Positions 26,704 through 34,912 of a stretch of 64,000 nucleotides of DNA are shown here, piece after piece; position 1 is the first letter of the stretch, and each line of letters starts with the position of its first letter. The notes beneath the pieces were generated by a model that did no database searches, had not been told where the DNA came from, and saw only the letters and a program-made list of their open reading frames with translations. A program made the position numbers and the translations under genes. The stretch is from Corynebacterium lowii (GTDB taxonomy: Bacteria; Actinomycetota; Actinomycetes; Mycobacteriales; Mycobacteriaceae), in contig NZ_LKEV01000008.1 of NCBI RefSeq assembly GCF_001412085.1, positions 27,865-91,864 of the forward strand, written 5' to 3'.

Positions 26704-27375
26704 TTAGGCGGCGATCGAGCCGACGGCGGACAAGAACAGTTCCAGCCCATCGGTAGACGGGCCGGTGAGGGTGTCAATGGCGTGCTCGGGGTGCGGCATG
26801 AGTCCCACAATGCGGCCGGTGGGGTCGGTGATACCGGCGATAGCGTTGATGGAACCGTTGAAGTTATCCGTGTAGCGGAACACCACGCGGCCCTCCCCCT
26901 CTAGTTCCTCGATGGTCTGCGCCGAGGCCTGGAAGCGCCCTTCGCCGTGCTTGGCAGGAATGAGGATCTTCTGCTCGGCCTCCAGCGTGTTCGTCCACGC
27001 GGTGTTGGCGTTTTCCACGGTGAGGTAGGTGTCCTCGCAGTGGAAGTGCAAGCCTTGGTTGCGGGTGAGCACGCCGGGCAGCAGGCGGGCCTCGGTGAGC
27101 ACCTGGAAGCCATTGCAAATGCCCAGCACCGGCATACCGCCGCGGGCGGCCTCAATAACGGAACTCATTACCGGAGCCAGCGCGGAGATGGCGCCACTGC
27201 GCAGGTAATCGCCGTAGGAGAAACCGCCGGGAATGACCACGGCGTCCACGCCGTGGAGGTCGGCGTCCGCGTGCCACAGGCGCTCCACCTGGGCTCCGGC
27301 GTAGCGCACGGCGCGGGCGGCATCGACGTCGTCCAGCGTGCCGGGGAAGGTGATAACCCCGATTCGTGCCGTCAC
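26704..27375 (-). CDS. purQ: Phosphoribosylformylglycinamidine synthase, glutaminase subunit
   Basis: Class I glutamine amidotransferase that supplies ammonia to PurL. It shows [15 protein letters not shown] near residue 52, the nucleophile in [14 protein letters not shown] near residue 86 and the late histidine in GLMPHPEHA. It has 223 residues, a normal length. It overlaps the purS stop by four bases and precedes purL in one operon. Confidence 0.98.
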   Translation of the reverse strand: MTARIGVITFPGTLDDVDAARAVRYAGAQVERLWHADADLHGVDAVVIPGGFSYGDYLRSGAISALAPVMSSVIEAARGGMPVLGICNGFQVLTEARLLPGVLTRNQGLHFHCEDTYLTVENANTAWTNTLEAEQKILIPAKHGEGRFQASAQTIEELEGEGRVVFRYTDNFNGSINAIAGITDPTGRIVGLMPHPEHAIDTLTGPSTDGLELFLSAVGSIAA

Positions 27376-27617
27376 TTGATCTCCTCCACGTCCACGATCT
27401 CGAAGTCCTCGATCACGGTATTAGCCAGCAGCACCTCGGCCATCTTCTGAATGTCCTCGCGCGTGACGGTATCGTCCGCCTCGATTTCAAAGCGCTTGCC
27501 CTGGCGCACATCGCTCACGCCAGTCACACCCAGGCGCCCCAGCGCACGCACCACGGCTTGACCCTGGGGGTCAAGAATCTCCGCCTTGGGCATCACATGA
27601 ACTACTACACGGGCCAC
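27372..27617 (-). CDS. purS: Phosphoribosylformylglycinamidine synthase, PurS subunit
   Basis: An 81-residue small subunit that bridges PurL and PurQ. The hallmark is [30 protein letters not shown] at the N-terminus, with GKRFEIEAD further on. It is the first gene of the purS-purQ-purL operon, and the 68-base gap upstream is the probable promoter region. The four-base overlap with purQ implies coupled translation. Confidence 0.97.
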   Translation of the reverse strand: MARVVVHVMPKAEILDPQGQAVVRALGRLGVTGVSDVRQGKRFEIEADDTVTREDIQKMAEVLLANTVIEDFEIVDVEEIK

Positions 27618-27685
27618 GGTTAATCCCCTATTTCTCGCACGTTCTCATTACGCCCACAGAGTACCTTGTGTGCGGCAGTGCTTTC

Positions 27686-28375
27686 TTATTTGCCCGCTAC
27701 CTGCCCGTAGGTCACCGGCACCGCGCCTTCCTCCCGGGCCGCACACACCGCACCCACAAAGTCCCGCGCCACCTTCTGCTCGCACAAATTGCGTGCCGAC
27801 GCCGAGAGCCTCACCAACTTGCCCTTCGCCCCGCCCCGGCGCGCCGCAGCAATCACGTTGCGACGCCACCACCCCGGCGAGCCAAAGCCCTCACCCACCG
27901 AGAGATTGCGGCCCCGGCGCAGTTCAGTGGGGGCGTCGCTAAGCACGTGCACCCCCTTGGTGGATCCCACCACCTGAAAGCCGAACTCCGGGGCCACGGC
28001 GAGCGTACCGGGGGAAAGCCGCCAGCGCGGCGGGGCGAAGATGGGGGTGGTAAGGCCGAGTTTTTCCATCTGGCGGGTGGCCCCGCGCAGGCGCAGCCGG
28101 GCCTCGTGCTCTTCTAATTGGGCAAACTCCGCGCGGCGGCCCTGAACGGCCTGGTCAAAGCCGTTGAGGATCCATTCCGCGCCGCCCTCGATGCGCTCGC
28201 GCACCCATTCCAGGGTGGCGGGATCCTTAGCGAGGTGCCAGGAGCCGTCGATATGCGGGGCGATGAGCAGGGAAACCGGCACCCCCTGGGCCTCTAGTTC
28301 CCCCACCACGGCCTGAGCTGCGTGCCTAGTTTCATTAAAAATACTGGATATAGAAACCAGGAGTGTGCCATTCAT
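27686..28375 (-). CDS. DUF2334-like polysaccharide deacetylase-fold protein
   Basis: A 229-residue protein that begins MNGTLLVSISSIFNETRH, with LLIAPHIDGSWHL and PIFAPPRWRLSPGTL, a pattern typical of DUF2334 members of the polysaccharide deacetylase superfamily. The place where an HGxxH metal motif would be expected reads ILNGFDQ, so metal-dependent activity is doubtful. No signal peptide is visible, so it is probably cytoplasmic. It lies downstream of the symporter gene on the same strand with a 38-base gap. The substrate is unknown. Confidence 0.65.
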   Translation of the reverse strand: MNGTLLVSISSIFNETRHAAQAVVGELEAQGVPVSLLIAPHIDGSWHLAKDPATLEWVRERIEGGAEWILNGFDQAVQGRRAEFAQLEEHEARLRLRGATRQMEKLGLTTPIFAPPRWRLSPGTLAVAPEFGFQVVGSTKGVHVLSDAPTELRRGRNLSVGEGFGSPGWWRRNVIAAARRGGAKGKLVRLSASARNLCEQKVARDFVGAVCAAREEGAVPVTYGQVAGK

Positions 28376-28413
28376 GCCCGCGATTATCGCACAGGGTATC
28401 CCTGTGCGCAGGG

Positions 28414-29880
28414 CTACTTTTTATACTCGTCCAGGTTCACCTGCGGGGTGGGTTGCAGGCGATCCTGGGCGGGGTTCTCCACGGAGGGGTTGCGGCGGAA
28501 ATCGCCGTGCTCGTCATCGTCCTCGGAGGGCACGTAGGGAATCTCGCCGCTGAGCACGCGCTGAATGTGGTCCATGTCCAGGGTATTCGTCCACTTCCCC
28601 ACCAGCAGGGTGGCCACGGAGTTACCGGCGAAGTTCGTGAGCGCGCGGGCCTCGGACATGAACTTATCAATGCCCAAGATGAGGTCCACGCCGCCGAGCA
28701 GAGCGGGCTTATAGGACTGCAAGCCCGCCGCCAGGGTGGCAATACCCGCGCCGGAGACACCCGCCGCACCCTTGGCCGCAATAATCATGAAGAGCAGCAG
28801 GCCCACCTGCTCGCCCAGGTTCATGGGCATATCCATCGCATCGGAGATGAAGATGGCCGCCATCGTGAGGTAAATCGCCGTGCCGTCCAGATTGAAAGAA
28901 TAACCCGTGGGCACCACGATGCCCACCGTGGACTTATCCACACCGGCGTGCTCCATCTTGCGCATGAGATTGGGCAGCGCGGACTCCGAGGAGGAGGTGG
29001 CAAAGATGAGCAGGAACTCCCGGCCCAGGTACTTCACCAGCTTGAAGATGGAAAGGCCCGTGAACATCTTGAGTACCAGCCCCAGCACAACAAAAACAAA
29101 GACAAAGCAGGTGACGTAGAAGGCCAGGATCAGGTAACCCAGCTGCACCACGGCGGCCATACCCGTGGAGCCCACCACGGCGGCGATCGCACCGAAGGCG
29201 GCAATGGGAGCCAACCACAGAATCCATCCCAGGATGCGGAATACCAACAGCTGAAGGTTAGCCACAAAGCTCAGAATCGGCTCACCCTTGCGGCCCAGAG
29301 ACTGCACCGCAAAGCCCACGAGCAGGGCGATGAAGAGCACCTGAAGGATAGACACCGTATGACCGGGAGAGTTATAGGAACCAGTGAAGGCGGAGAAGAA
29401 GGAATCCGGGATGATGCCCTGGATAAAGTGCATAGCACCGCCGCCCTCGGCGTTCTTATCCAGCGTCTTTTGCACCGTATCGCTGACCTCTGCGTTATCC
29501 ACATGCAGGCCATCACCCGGCTCCAGGATATTGCCCACCACTAGGCCAACGAAGAGCGCGAAGGTGGACATGGTGAGGAAGTACGCCAGGGCCAGGCCAC
29601 CGGCGCGGCCTACCGACGCCGCCGCGCGCACCGAGCCGATACCCAGCACGATGGTGCAGAAGATCACCGGGGGCACGATCATCTTGATGAGGTCCACGAA
29701 CATGGTGCCCAGCACCTTGAAGTTCACCGCTACATCGGGGGCAATCAACCCCAGCGCGATACCCGCCACGATGGCGATAATCACGGCGATGTAGAGCCAG
29801 TGGGTGCGGTCCTTACGTGGTTTTTTGGAATCGGCGATCTTGGGCGCACCCTCGTAGGCGGCCGGAGAGGAAGCAGACAT
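28414..29880 (-). CDS. Dicarboxylate/amino acid:cation symporter (DAACS family)
   Basis: A 488-residue secondary transporter for C4-dicarboxylates or acidic amino acids driven by Na+ or H+. The first membrane segment is LYIAVIIAIVAGIALGLIAP, followed by FVDLIKMIVPPVIFCTIVLGI. The helical-hairpin serine motif reads TSSSESALPNLMRKME, then GYSFNLDGTAIYL and a GAAGVSGAG stretch, all typical of GltP/DctA-like proteins. The polar C-terminal tail of about 60 residues is longer than usual. The 178-base upstream gap to the toxin-antitoxin pair has no gene I can see. Confidence 0.93.
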   Translation of the reverse strand: MSASSPAAYEGAPKIADSKKPRKDRTHWLYIAVIIAIVAGIALGLIAPDVAVNFKVLGTMFVDLIKMIVPPVIFCTIVLGIGSVRAAASVGRAGGLALAYFLTMSTFALFVGLVVGNILEPGDGLHVDNAEVSDTVQKTLDKNAEGGGAMHFIQGIIPDSFFSAFTGSYNSPGHTVSILQVLFIALLVGFAVQSLGRKGEPILSFVANLQLLVFRILGWILWLAPIAAFGAIAAVVGSTGMAAVVQLGYLILAFYVTCFVFVFVVLGLVLKMFTGLSIFKLVKYLGREFLLIFATSSSESALPNLMRKMEHAGVDKSTVGIVVPTGYSFNLDGTAIYLTMAAIFISDAMDMPMNLGEQVGLLLFMIIAAKGAAGVSGAGIATLAAGLQSYKPALLGGVDLILGIDKFMSEARALTNFAGNSVATLLVGKWTNTLDMDHIQRVLSGEIPYVPSEDDDEHGDFRRNPSVENPAQDRLQPTPQVNLDEYKK

Positions 29881-30058
29881 GACTTTCTCGATTCAGCACA
29901 GGAAATACAACACTCCCCCGCATTATCGCCCCCACCCCACCCATGCCCCAATTCACTCACCCGCAATGGGGGTAGTGATGGTCACCCCCACATTATTCAG
30001 TGGATAAGGTGCCTCTCCTGGACCTTTGGAGCGTCTGCCTGACTACCTACTCAACCAC

Positions 30059-30331
30059 CTACGACGCCTGCGCGATCAGTGCGCGCAGGGCAGAAACGGG
30101 AATCGTCTTTTCCGGGGCCACCTCGGTGGCGACGGCCTCGGTCAGGATGTCTCGAATCATCTGCCCGGTGGTCACGCCACGGCTCTGTGCGAGGTCCCGA
30201 AGAGCCGCCAAGGTGCTCTGCGGGAGGCGGGCGGTGAAAGCCGTCATGGGAGAGGGTTCCCAATCGGCCTTGCGGGCGCTATCCAGAGCATCGGAAAAGT
30301 CGTTCTTATCGAAAAAAGTGGGGTCCATCAT
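30059..30331 (-). CDS. Ribbon-helix-helix antitoxin of a BrnT/BrnA-like pair
   Basis: A 90-residue protein with a short ribbon-helix-helix DNA-binding unit: FTARLPQSTLAALRDLAQSRGVTTGQMIRDIL near the middle. It should neutralise the upstream-encoded toxin and repress the operon. The start ATG at 30331 overlaps the toxin stop in an ATGA. The toxin-first gene order matches brnT-brnA systems. The assignment of the RHH family is firm and the BrnA label is by context. Confidence 0.75.
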   Translation of the reverse strand: MMDPTFFDKNDFSDALDSARKADWEPSPMTAFTARLPQSTLAALRDLAQSRGVTTGQMIRDILTEAVATEVAPEKTIPVSALRALIAQAS

Positions 30332-30597
30332 GCTATTCTCCTAAACTTTCGCCGTTCCATCAGTGTCATATCGCGGGCCGTGACTACGTAAACACACCCA
30401 TCTAGTGCCTGTGCAAGAACCACAAAAAGAGGACGCCCTGAGTAAGTTTGCCCAAAGATATATCGGGTTCCACCACGCCCCTTCTCATGAATAAGTGGGC
30501 GTGAACCGACAACTTCTTCCACTTCCCAGGGAGTGACATTATGCCGAGCTATATGCCCCTCACTCCGGTCATCCCATGCAATCTCCATTATTGCCAT
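30328..30597 (-). CDS. BrnT-family toxin (RelE-like fold ribonuclease)
   Basis: About 89 residues. It starts MEIAWDDRSEGHIARHNVTPWEVEEVV, the W-D...N/H-x-V pattern of BrnT toxins, with GRPLFVVLAQALDGCVYVVTARDM later, the usual C-terminal strand and catalytic region. BrnT proteins cleave RNA and halt growth. I prefer ATG 30597, with GGGGACGG upstream, over the longer frame to 30624 that would cross the operator. It is the first gene of the pair. Confidence 0.75.
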   Translation of the reverse strand: MAIMEIAWDDRSEGHIARHNVTPWEVEEVVGSRPLIHEKGRGGTRYIFGQTYSGRPLFVVLAQALDGCVYVVTARDMTLMERRKFRRIA

Positions 30598-30616
30598 TGC
30601 AGCACCGTCCCCTTGA

Positions 30617-30635
30617 GTGTACACGTTTTGTACAC
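30617..30635. promoter_or_regulatory. Inverted-repeat operator of the toxin-antitoxin pair
   Basis: GTGTACACGTTTTGTACAC contains two TGTACA half-sites separated by CGTTT. It starts 20 bases upstream of the toxin start and overlaps a TACACT that could be the -10 on the minus strand, so binding by the antitoxin would block transcription. Confidence 0.6.
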
Positions 30636-30686
30636 GGTCTTATTTTTACCCCTCACCAGGTAGAATAATCCCCCGGCTAACTTTCA

Positions 30687-30719
30687 GTGTATGAATCCAC
30701 CGCCCAAAGATCCATACAC
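30687..30719 (-). terminator. Hairpin after oligopeptidase B
   Basis: GTGTATGAATC and GATCCATACAC pair at 10 of 11 positions around an 11-base loop. It lies 12 bases past the ptrB stop codon on the minus strand. There is no T run, so the call rests on stem and position. Confidence 0.5.
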
Positions 30720-30730
30720 CACCCCCACTT

Positions 30731-32851
30731 CTACCCCTCCAACCCCGTGGCCTTATTCACCGCCCAGGCGTACTCAAAGGCCGTTTGCTTCCAGCGCGCA
30801 TAGCGCCCGGATACCCCGCCGTGCCCGGCGGACATCTCCGTCTTAAGCAGGAAGTTCCCTCCCGTGGCGGTGGCCCGCAGGCGGGCAATCCACTTGGCGG
30901 GTTCCACGTAGAGCACGCGGGTGTCGTTGAGCGAGGTCACGGCCAGAATGTCGGGGTAGTTCTTGGGCTCCACGTTCTCGTAGGGGGCGTAGGAGGCCAT
31001 GTAGTCGTACACCTCGGCGTCGTGCAGCGGGTCGCCCCATTCCTCCCATTCGCCCATCGTCAGCGGTAGTTCCGGCATGAGCATGGAGGTCAGCGGGTCC
31101 ACGAAGGGCACGATGGCCTGGATACCGGCGAAGCGGTCGCCCGCCATGTTCGCCACCGCACCCATGAGCATGCCGCCGGCGGAGCCGCCCTCGGCCACCA
31201 TCGTTTCCGAGGAAGAAAGCCCGCGAGCAATCAGATCATCAGCTACGGCGATGTAATCGCTAAAGGTGTTCTTCTTTTCCAGCATCTTGCCGTGGTCGTA
31301 CCAGCCACGGCCCATCTCTCCGCCGCCGCGCACGTGCGCCACGGCGAAGATCATGCCGCGGTCCAGCAGGGAAAGCCGGGAGAAGGAGAACCCTGGGTCC
31401 GTGGAGGCCTCGTAGGAACCGTAGGCGTAGAGCAGGGTGGGGTTGGGTTTGGTGGTGTCGAGGTCCGCGCGGTGAATGACGGAAACGGGGATGCGCGCGC
31501 CATCGGAAGCCTGCGTCCACAGGCGGTAGGCGGTGTAAGCGGAAGCGTCGTAGCCGCCGAGCACCACTTGCTGCTTGCGCAGGGCGCGCTCGCCGGTGGC
31601 CACGGTGAGGTCGATGATTTGGGTCGGTGTGATGAAGGAGCCGTAACTCAGGCGGATCACCGGAGCCTCCCACTCGGGGTTGCCCAGCACGCCCACGGTG
31701 TAGAGTTCTTCCTCAAAATCCAGTTCCTCAAAGGCGGTGTAGCCCGCCTCATTCAGCACCATGACGGCGGCGCGGCCTATCGCGTCCCGTCGATAAGCAG
31801 CCACGATCTGCCCGGCGTAGGTATCCACGCCCTCCACGCGCACCTCCTCACGGTGGGGGATGAGCTCGCGCAGGTCGGTCAGGGCGGACAGCTCGCTCAC
31901 CGGGCACTCCCCCACGGCGAAGTTCGGCCCCGTGGCGTTGTGCGTGACCACCCAGCGATCCTCGCCCGCCACCACGGCGTGATCCACGCTGTACTCCACG
32001 CCGGTTTCGCGCGGCCAGAGCACCTGGAACTCGCCCTCGGGCTGGTTCATATCCAGCACCCAGGTTTCCGAAGTGATCTTGGAGGCCGCCTCAATCATCA
32101 GATAGCGCTCCGAACGAGTGGCCCCCACCCCGGTGCTAAAGCGGCCATCGGGCTCGTGGAACACGCGCACGTCGCTGGCCTGCGGGGTACCCACCTTGTG
32201 CCGCCACACGGAATCGGGGCGCCAGGCCTCATCCACGCGCTGATAGAAGATGTATTCCTCCCCCGCCCAGGTGGCGCCGTAGAAGATACCTTCCAGGCGG
32301 TCCGGCAGGAGTTCCCCGGTGCTGAGGTCCTTAATATAAAGGTCAAAGCGCTCATCGCCCGCCGTATCCACGGAATAAGCCAGGTAGCGCCCCGAGGTGG
32401 TCACGCTGGAGGCCCCCAGGGAAAAGAACTCGTGGCCCTCGGCCAGCGCGTTGAGGTCCAGCAGCACCTCCTCGCCCGGCACCTCCCCGGTGGTGGGAAT
32501 CTCCGGGGGCGTCCAGGGGTCATGCGCGGTATCCACCGGCAGGCGGCAGGAAAGCCCATAATCCTTGCCCTCGATGGTGCGACCGTAATACCAATACTGC
32601 CCCGCGCGGGTGGGCACGGACATATCCGTCTCCTGCACGCGCGACTTAATCTCCCCGTAAATCGCCTCCGTCAAGCCCTTCAAGTGCTGCGTTTGGGCCT
32701 CGGTATAAGCGTTTTCCGCCTCCAAGTAGGCGATGGTCTCCGAAGATTCCTTCTCCCGCAGCCACTCGTAATCATCCACAAAGGTACGGCCGTGGTGCTC
32801 GCGGGTGATCGGGTGAACCGGGGCAATGGGTGCTTGTGCTTTCTCAGACAT
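30731..32851 (-). CDS. ptrB: Oligopeptidase B (S9 prolyl oligopeptidase family)
   Basis: A 706-residue serine peptidase that cuts short peptides after basic residues. An N-terminal beta-propeller (EYEWLREKE-like opening, YWYYGRTIEGKDY) precedes a C-terminal hydrolase domain. The catalytic serine is in GGSAGGMLMGA near residue 556, the aspartate is in TSLNDTRVLYVEPAKW near 643 and the histidine is in SAGHGGVSGRYARW near 674. The start is ATG 32851. No signal peptide is seen, so it is cytoplasmic. Confidence 0.95.
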   Translation of the reverse strand: MSEKAQAPIAPVHPITREHHGRTFVDDYEWLREKESSETIAYLEAENAYTEAQTQHLKGLTEAIYGEIKSRVQETDMSVPTRAGQYWYYGRTIEGKDYGLSCRLPVDTAHDPWTPPEIPTTGEVPGEEVLLDLNALAEGHEFFSLGASSVTTSGRYLAYSVDTAGDERFDLYIKDLSTGELLPDRLEGIFYGATWAGEEYIFYQRVDEAWRPDSVWRHKVGTPQASDVRVFHEPDGRFSTGVGATRSERYLMIEAASKITSETWVLDMNQPEGEFQVLWPRETGVEYSVDHAVVAGEDRWVVTHNATGPNFAVGECPVSELSALTDLRELIPHREEVRVEGVDTYAGQIVAAYRRDAIGRAAVMVLNEAGYTAFEELDFEEELYTVGVLGNPEWEAPVIRLSYGSFITPTQIIDLTVATGERALRKQQVVLGGYDASAYTAYRLWTQASDGARIPVSVIHRADLDTTKPNPTLLYAYGSYEASTDPGFSFSRLSLLDRGMIFAVAHVRGGGEMGRGWYDHGKMLEKKNTFSDYIAVADDLIARGLSSSETMVAEGGSAGGMLMGAVANMAGDRFAGIQAIVPFVDPLTSMLMPELPLTMGEWEEWGDPLHDAEVYDYMASYAPYENVEPKNYPDILAVTSLNDTRVLYVEPAKWIARLRATATGGNFLLKTEMSAGHGGVSGRYARWKQTAFEYAWAVNKATGLEG

Positions 32852-32904
32852 GGGTTCGATGGTAGCCCGCCGCCGTGTCGCCCCGCCGTACTCACCGGCA
32901 TTGT

Positions 32905-32916
32905 GCTTATCGACGC
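32905..32916 (-). repeat. GCGTCGATAAGC motif copy, non-coding
   Basis: An exact copy on the minus strand (GCTTATCGACGC on plus), followed by CCCCGC, so it extends to the longer form GGGGGCGTCGATAAGC. It lies in the 112-base gap upstream of ptrB. Confidence 0.7.
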
Positions 32917-32963
32917 CCCCGCGGTGGCGGTTGCGCTCCCCCGTGACTGTCTGCTTTTCGCTG

Positions 32964-33206
32964 CTATTTCTTGGCGCTCAAAACCAAATAAAGAAGGGAA
33001 ACCACAAATATCACCGCACAGGTTCCCGCCGCCTTGAGGTACTGCATGGCGCGGTCCACCTTTTCCGCCACGGCGGCGGTAGCAATGGAATCGCCGGAGG
33101 CCGCTAACAACTGCTGCGTGTTATACAGTCCGTTGCCCGCGCCCCATACGAAGAGCACCCCGGCGATAAAGGAAACGATGGTGACGAAGATGGCTGCGTC
33201 CCTCAT
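32964..33206 (-). CDS. Small two-helix membrane protein, unknown function
   Basis: An 80-residue protein. It has two hydrophobic segments, FVTIVSFIAGVLFVWGAGNGLY near the N-terminus and AAGTCAVIFVVSLLYLVLSA at the C-terminus, joined by a charged loop. I chose ATG 33206 because it overlaps the stop of the upstream small gene in an ATGA and has a purine-rich upstream stretch; the longer frame to 33245 is less likely. I do not recognise a family. Confidence 0.6.
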   Translation of the reverse strand: MRDAAIFVTIVSFIAGVLFVWGAGNGLYNTQQLLAASGDSIATAAVAEKVDRAMQYLKAAGTCAVIFVVSLLYLVLSAKK

Positions 33207-33415
33207 GGTTCTTTCTCTTTCCGTCCCGGGTGATGAATAAACCACTGTTCCAGGTCCACGCGGGCCTGGAACACACCACCAGGATAGTGCTCGTTGAGCT
33301 CCGCCTCCACGGGAGAAAATATCTCCTCCGCCAGCGGGGCGATATTCTCCTGGGGCAGAATGGCCGCTACCTCATCAAGGGGTGCCTTGAACTCTACGTG
33401 GGGGCTGAGACACAC
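33203..33415 (-). CDS. Small soluble protein, unknown function
   Basis: A 70-residue acidic protein (PQENIAPLAEEIFSPVEAELNEHY) ending in a basic tail (HHPGRKEKEP). The frame can only start at the GTG at 33415 because a stop codon lies three codons before it; there is no ribosome site, so the transcript may be leaderless. The four-base overlap with the following membrane protein gene is the best evidence that both are real. I see no recognisable domain. Confidence 0.5.
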   Translation of the reverse strand: MCLSPHVEFKAPLDEVAAILPQENIAPLAEEIFSPVEAELNEHYPGGVFQARVDLEQWFIHHPGRKEKEP

Positions 33416-33449
33416 CCAGCACTAGCGCAAGCCCTCGGAATATATTAAT

Positions 33450-33628
33450 ATGCACACATCGACTTCTCGCAATTATGGGAATGGCTAGGTAGTGTTATCG
33501 CTTCCCCTCCTTTCCTCACCCTCATGGTTCCCGTAGCCACCCTCACAGGCGTGGTAATCACAACAAAGAGCAATGAGCGCATACGACACAGTGAGCTTCA
33601 AAAAAGGGGGAGAACGGTGGCGCTATGA
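33450..33628 (+). pseudogene. Out-of-frame 5' part of the orphan gene (membrane anchor)
   Basis: The frame from 33458 reads IDFSQLWEWLGSVIASPP, then a hydrophobic stretch FLTLMVPVATLTGVVI and SNERIRHSELQK, and stops at 33626-33628. This looks like the membrane anchor and start of the coiled region of the gene that follows. It changes frame at a run of six A and five G (33600-33610); a one-base skip there joins it to the next frame (GGERWRYEIERDN). An ATG at 33450 joins the frame only if two bases of a CACA run are removed. It may be a decayed gene, a sequencing error or a slippery site. Confidence 0.5.
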
Positions 33629-34166
33629 GATAGAACGCGATAACGCGGCAAGCCAACGCCAAGCCGTTCTCACATTCCTAGCGGAAGTAGCGGAATTAGA
33701 CCAGAAAAACAGGGAAGATTTCATCAAAGAACACAAGCCATACGATGACATGGGCGGCCTCACCCAGGAAGAGTATGACAACACACTTGTGGATATGAAT
33801 CGGAAATATTGGGGACAGTTCAAAGACGGTGTAGAGAAAAAACTACTAATATTGGAGCTAACCCTAGCAGACAAGCAGGTACTTTCCCAGGCGCGCAGCA
33901 TACGAACGGCATTTAATGCAGACGGAACAATATTAGCAAGTAATAAAAATGGAAAATACCCAAACCCATACAAGAACCCCTTTTTCAATTCTCCTAGCTC
34001 TATATCTCCAAACATGGAAAAAGCCTTAGAAAAGTTAAAAGAAACAGCTATTAATCGACTCCACCCAACTCCACTAGAAACCCCGGCGGAACAACCCCGG
34101 CGGCTGGGAACGCAGCATGAACAGGACTCTCTCCCATCTGGACATAAAGACAATCAGAACACATAA
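33573..34166 (+). CDS. Orphan hypothetical protein, AT-richer than its surroundings
   Basis: 197 residues in the open frame, mostly charged and helical (WRYEIERDNAASQRQAVLTFLAEVAELDQKN), with a Lys- and Asn-rich middle and a proline-rich tail. I recognise no family. The codons are clearly richer in A and T than the neighbours, which suggests transfer. The ATG at 33573 has a poor ribosome site, and the natural protein probably begins further upstream with the membrane anchor in another frame. It stands alone between genes on the other strand. Confidence 0.55.
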   Translation: MSAYDTVSFKKGGERWRYEIERDNAASQRQAVLTFLAEVAELDQKNREDFIKEHKPYDDMGGLTQEEYDNTLVDMNRKYWGQFKDGVEKKLLILELTLADKQVLSQARSIRTAFNADGTILASNKNGKYPNPYKNPFFNSPSSISPNMEKALEKLKETAINRLHPTPLETPAEQPRRLGTQHEQDSLPSGHKDNQNT

Positions 34167-34306
34167 CCAGTGAACGACATGGCATGACTAATTTCATAGC
34201 TGGTTATATCCAGCAGTAGTGTTCCCAAAAACCTGTTTCACCACACAAGGGTGATCGTCATGATGCACGTATGGGACATCGAACCACTTTTCATCTCCAT
34301 CAGTAA

Positions 34307-34912
34307 TCAAGCCCACCCCCGCACCGCCGTCACCCCGTGCAGGCTATTCATGGCCCAGCACCGCAGCCCCGGCGCCTCCTCCACCATCACGCTTTCCTCC
34401 CGCACCGGCCCCTCCCATCGCGCCACAAATAGCCGCTCCGTCACCGAGGGCAATCGCGGCCCTGGAGGCACAAGCAAACTATTCCCCCGCGCAAAGAGCA
34501 GCGTAGCCGTGGCGGCCTCCTCCACCGTCCCCTCGCGGTGCAGCACGGCGTCGTCCGCCCCCTCCGCGCGCGCCCGCTCCCGCAGAGCCAGCAGCGCGGG
34601 CATGTCCGGCCCCTTGTGCTCGGGGTAGGCGCGCGGGTCGGGTTCCGGCGGCACCCACAGCCGGGTTGTCGCCCGCCGCTGTGGTGCCGGGCGCATGGCG
34701 AGGTCAAAGCCGCTATCCCGGCCGGTCACGAGGGGAAAACACTCCCCGCTGGCCTCCGCACACGCTGAACGCACCCGCCGCAAAAAATCGCCCGGGGGCG
34801 CGGCTCCCACCAGTTCCCGGCAGGAGGCCGCAAAGCGCTCTAGGTGCAGTTCCAGGCCCTCTACCTGCCCATCAAGTACCAGCCAGGAATCCATCACCAC
34901 CAAAGCACTCAC
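34307..34912 (-). CDS. Class IV aminotransferase, probable 4-amino-4-deoxychorismate lyase
   Basis: A 201-residue PLP enzyme of the class IV fold. The expected lysine is in AYPEHKGPDMPALL, and DDAVLHREGTVEEAATATLLF is the typical E-x-x-x-x-N/T segment near residue 130. It is shorter than usual for PabC. The GTG start at 34912 overlaps the pabAB stop in a GTGA, and that pairing makes p-aminobenzoate synthesis the likely role, converting aminodeoxychorismate to PABA and pyruvate. Confidence 0.78.
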   Translation of the reverse strand: MSALVVMDSWLVLDGQVEGLELHLERFAASCRELVGAAPPGDFLRRVRSACAEASGECFPLVTGRDSGFDLAMRPAPQRRATTRLWVPPEPDPRAYPEHKGPDMPALLALRERARAEGADDAVLHREGTVEEAATATLLFARGNSLLVPPGPRLPSVTERLFVARWEGPVREESVMVEEAPGLRCWAMNSLHGVTAVRGWA

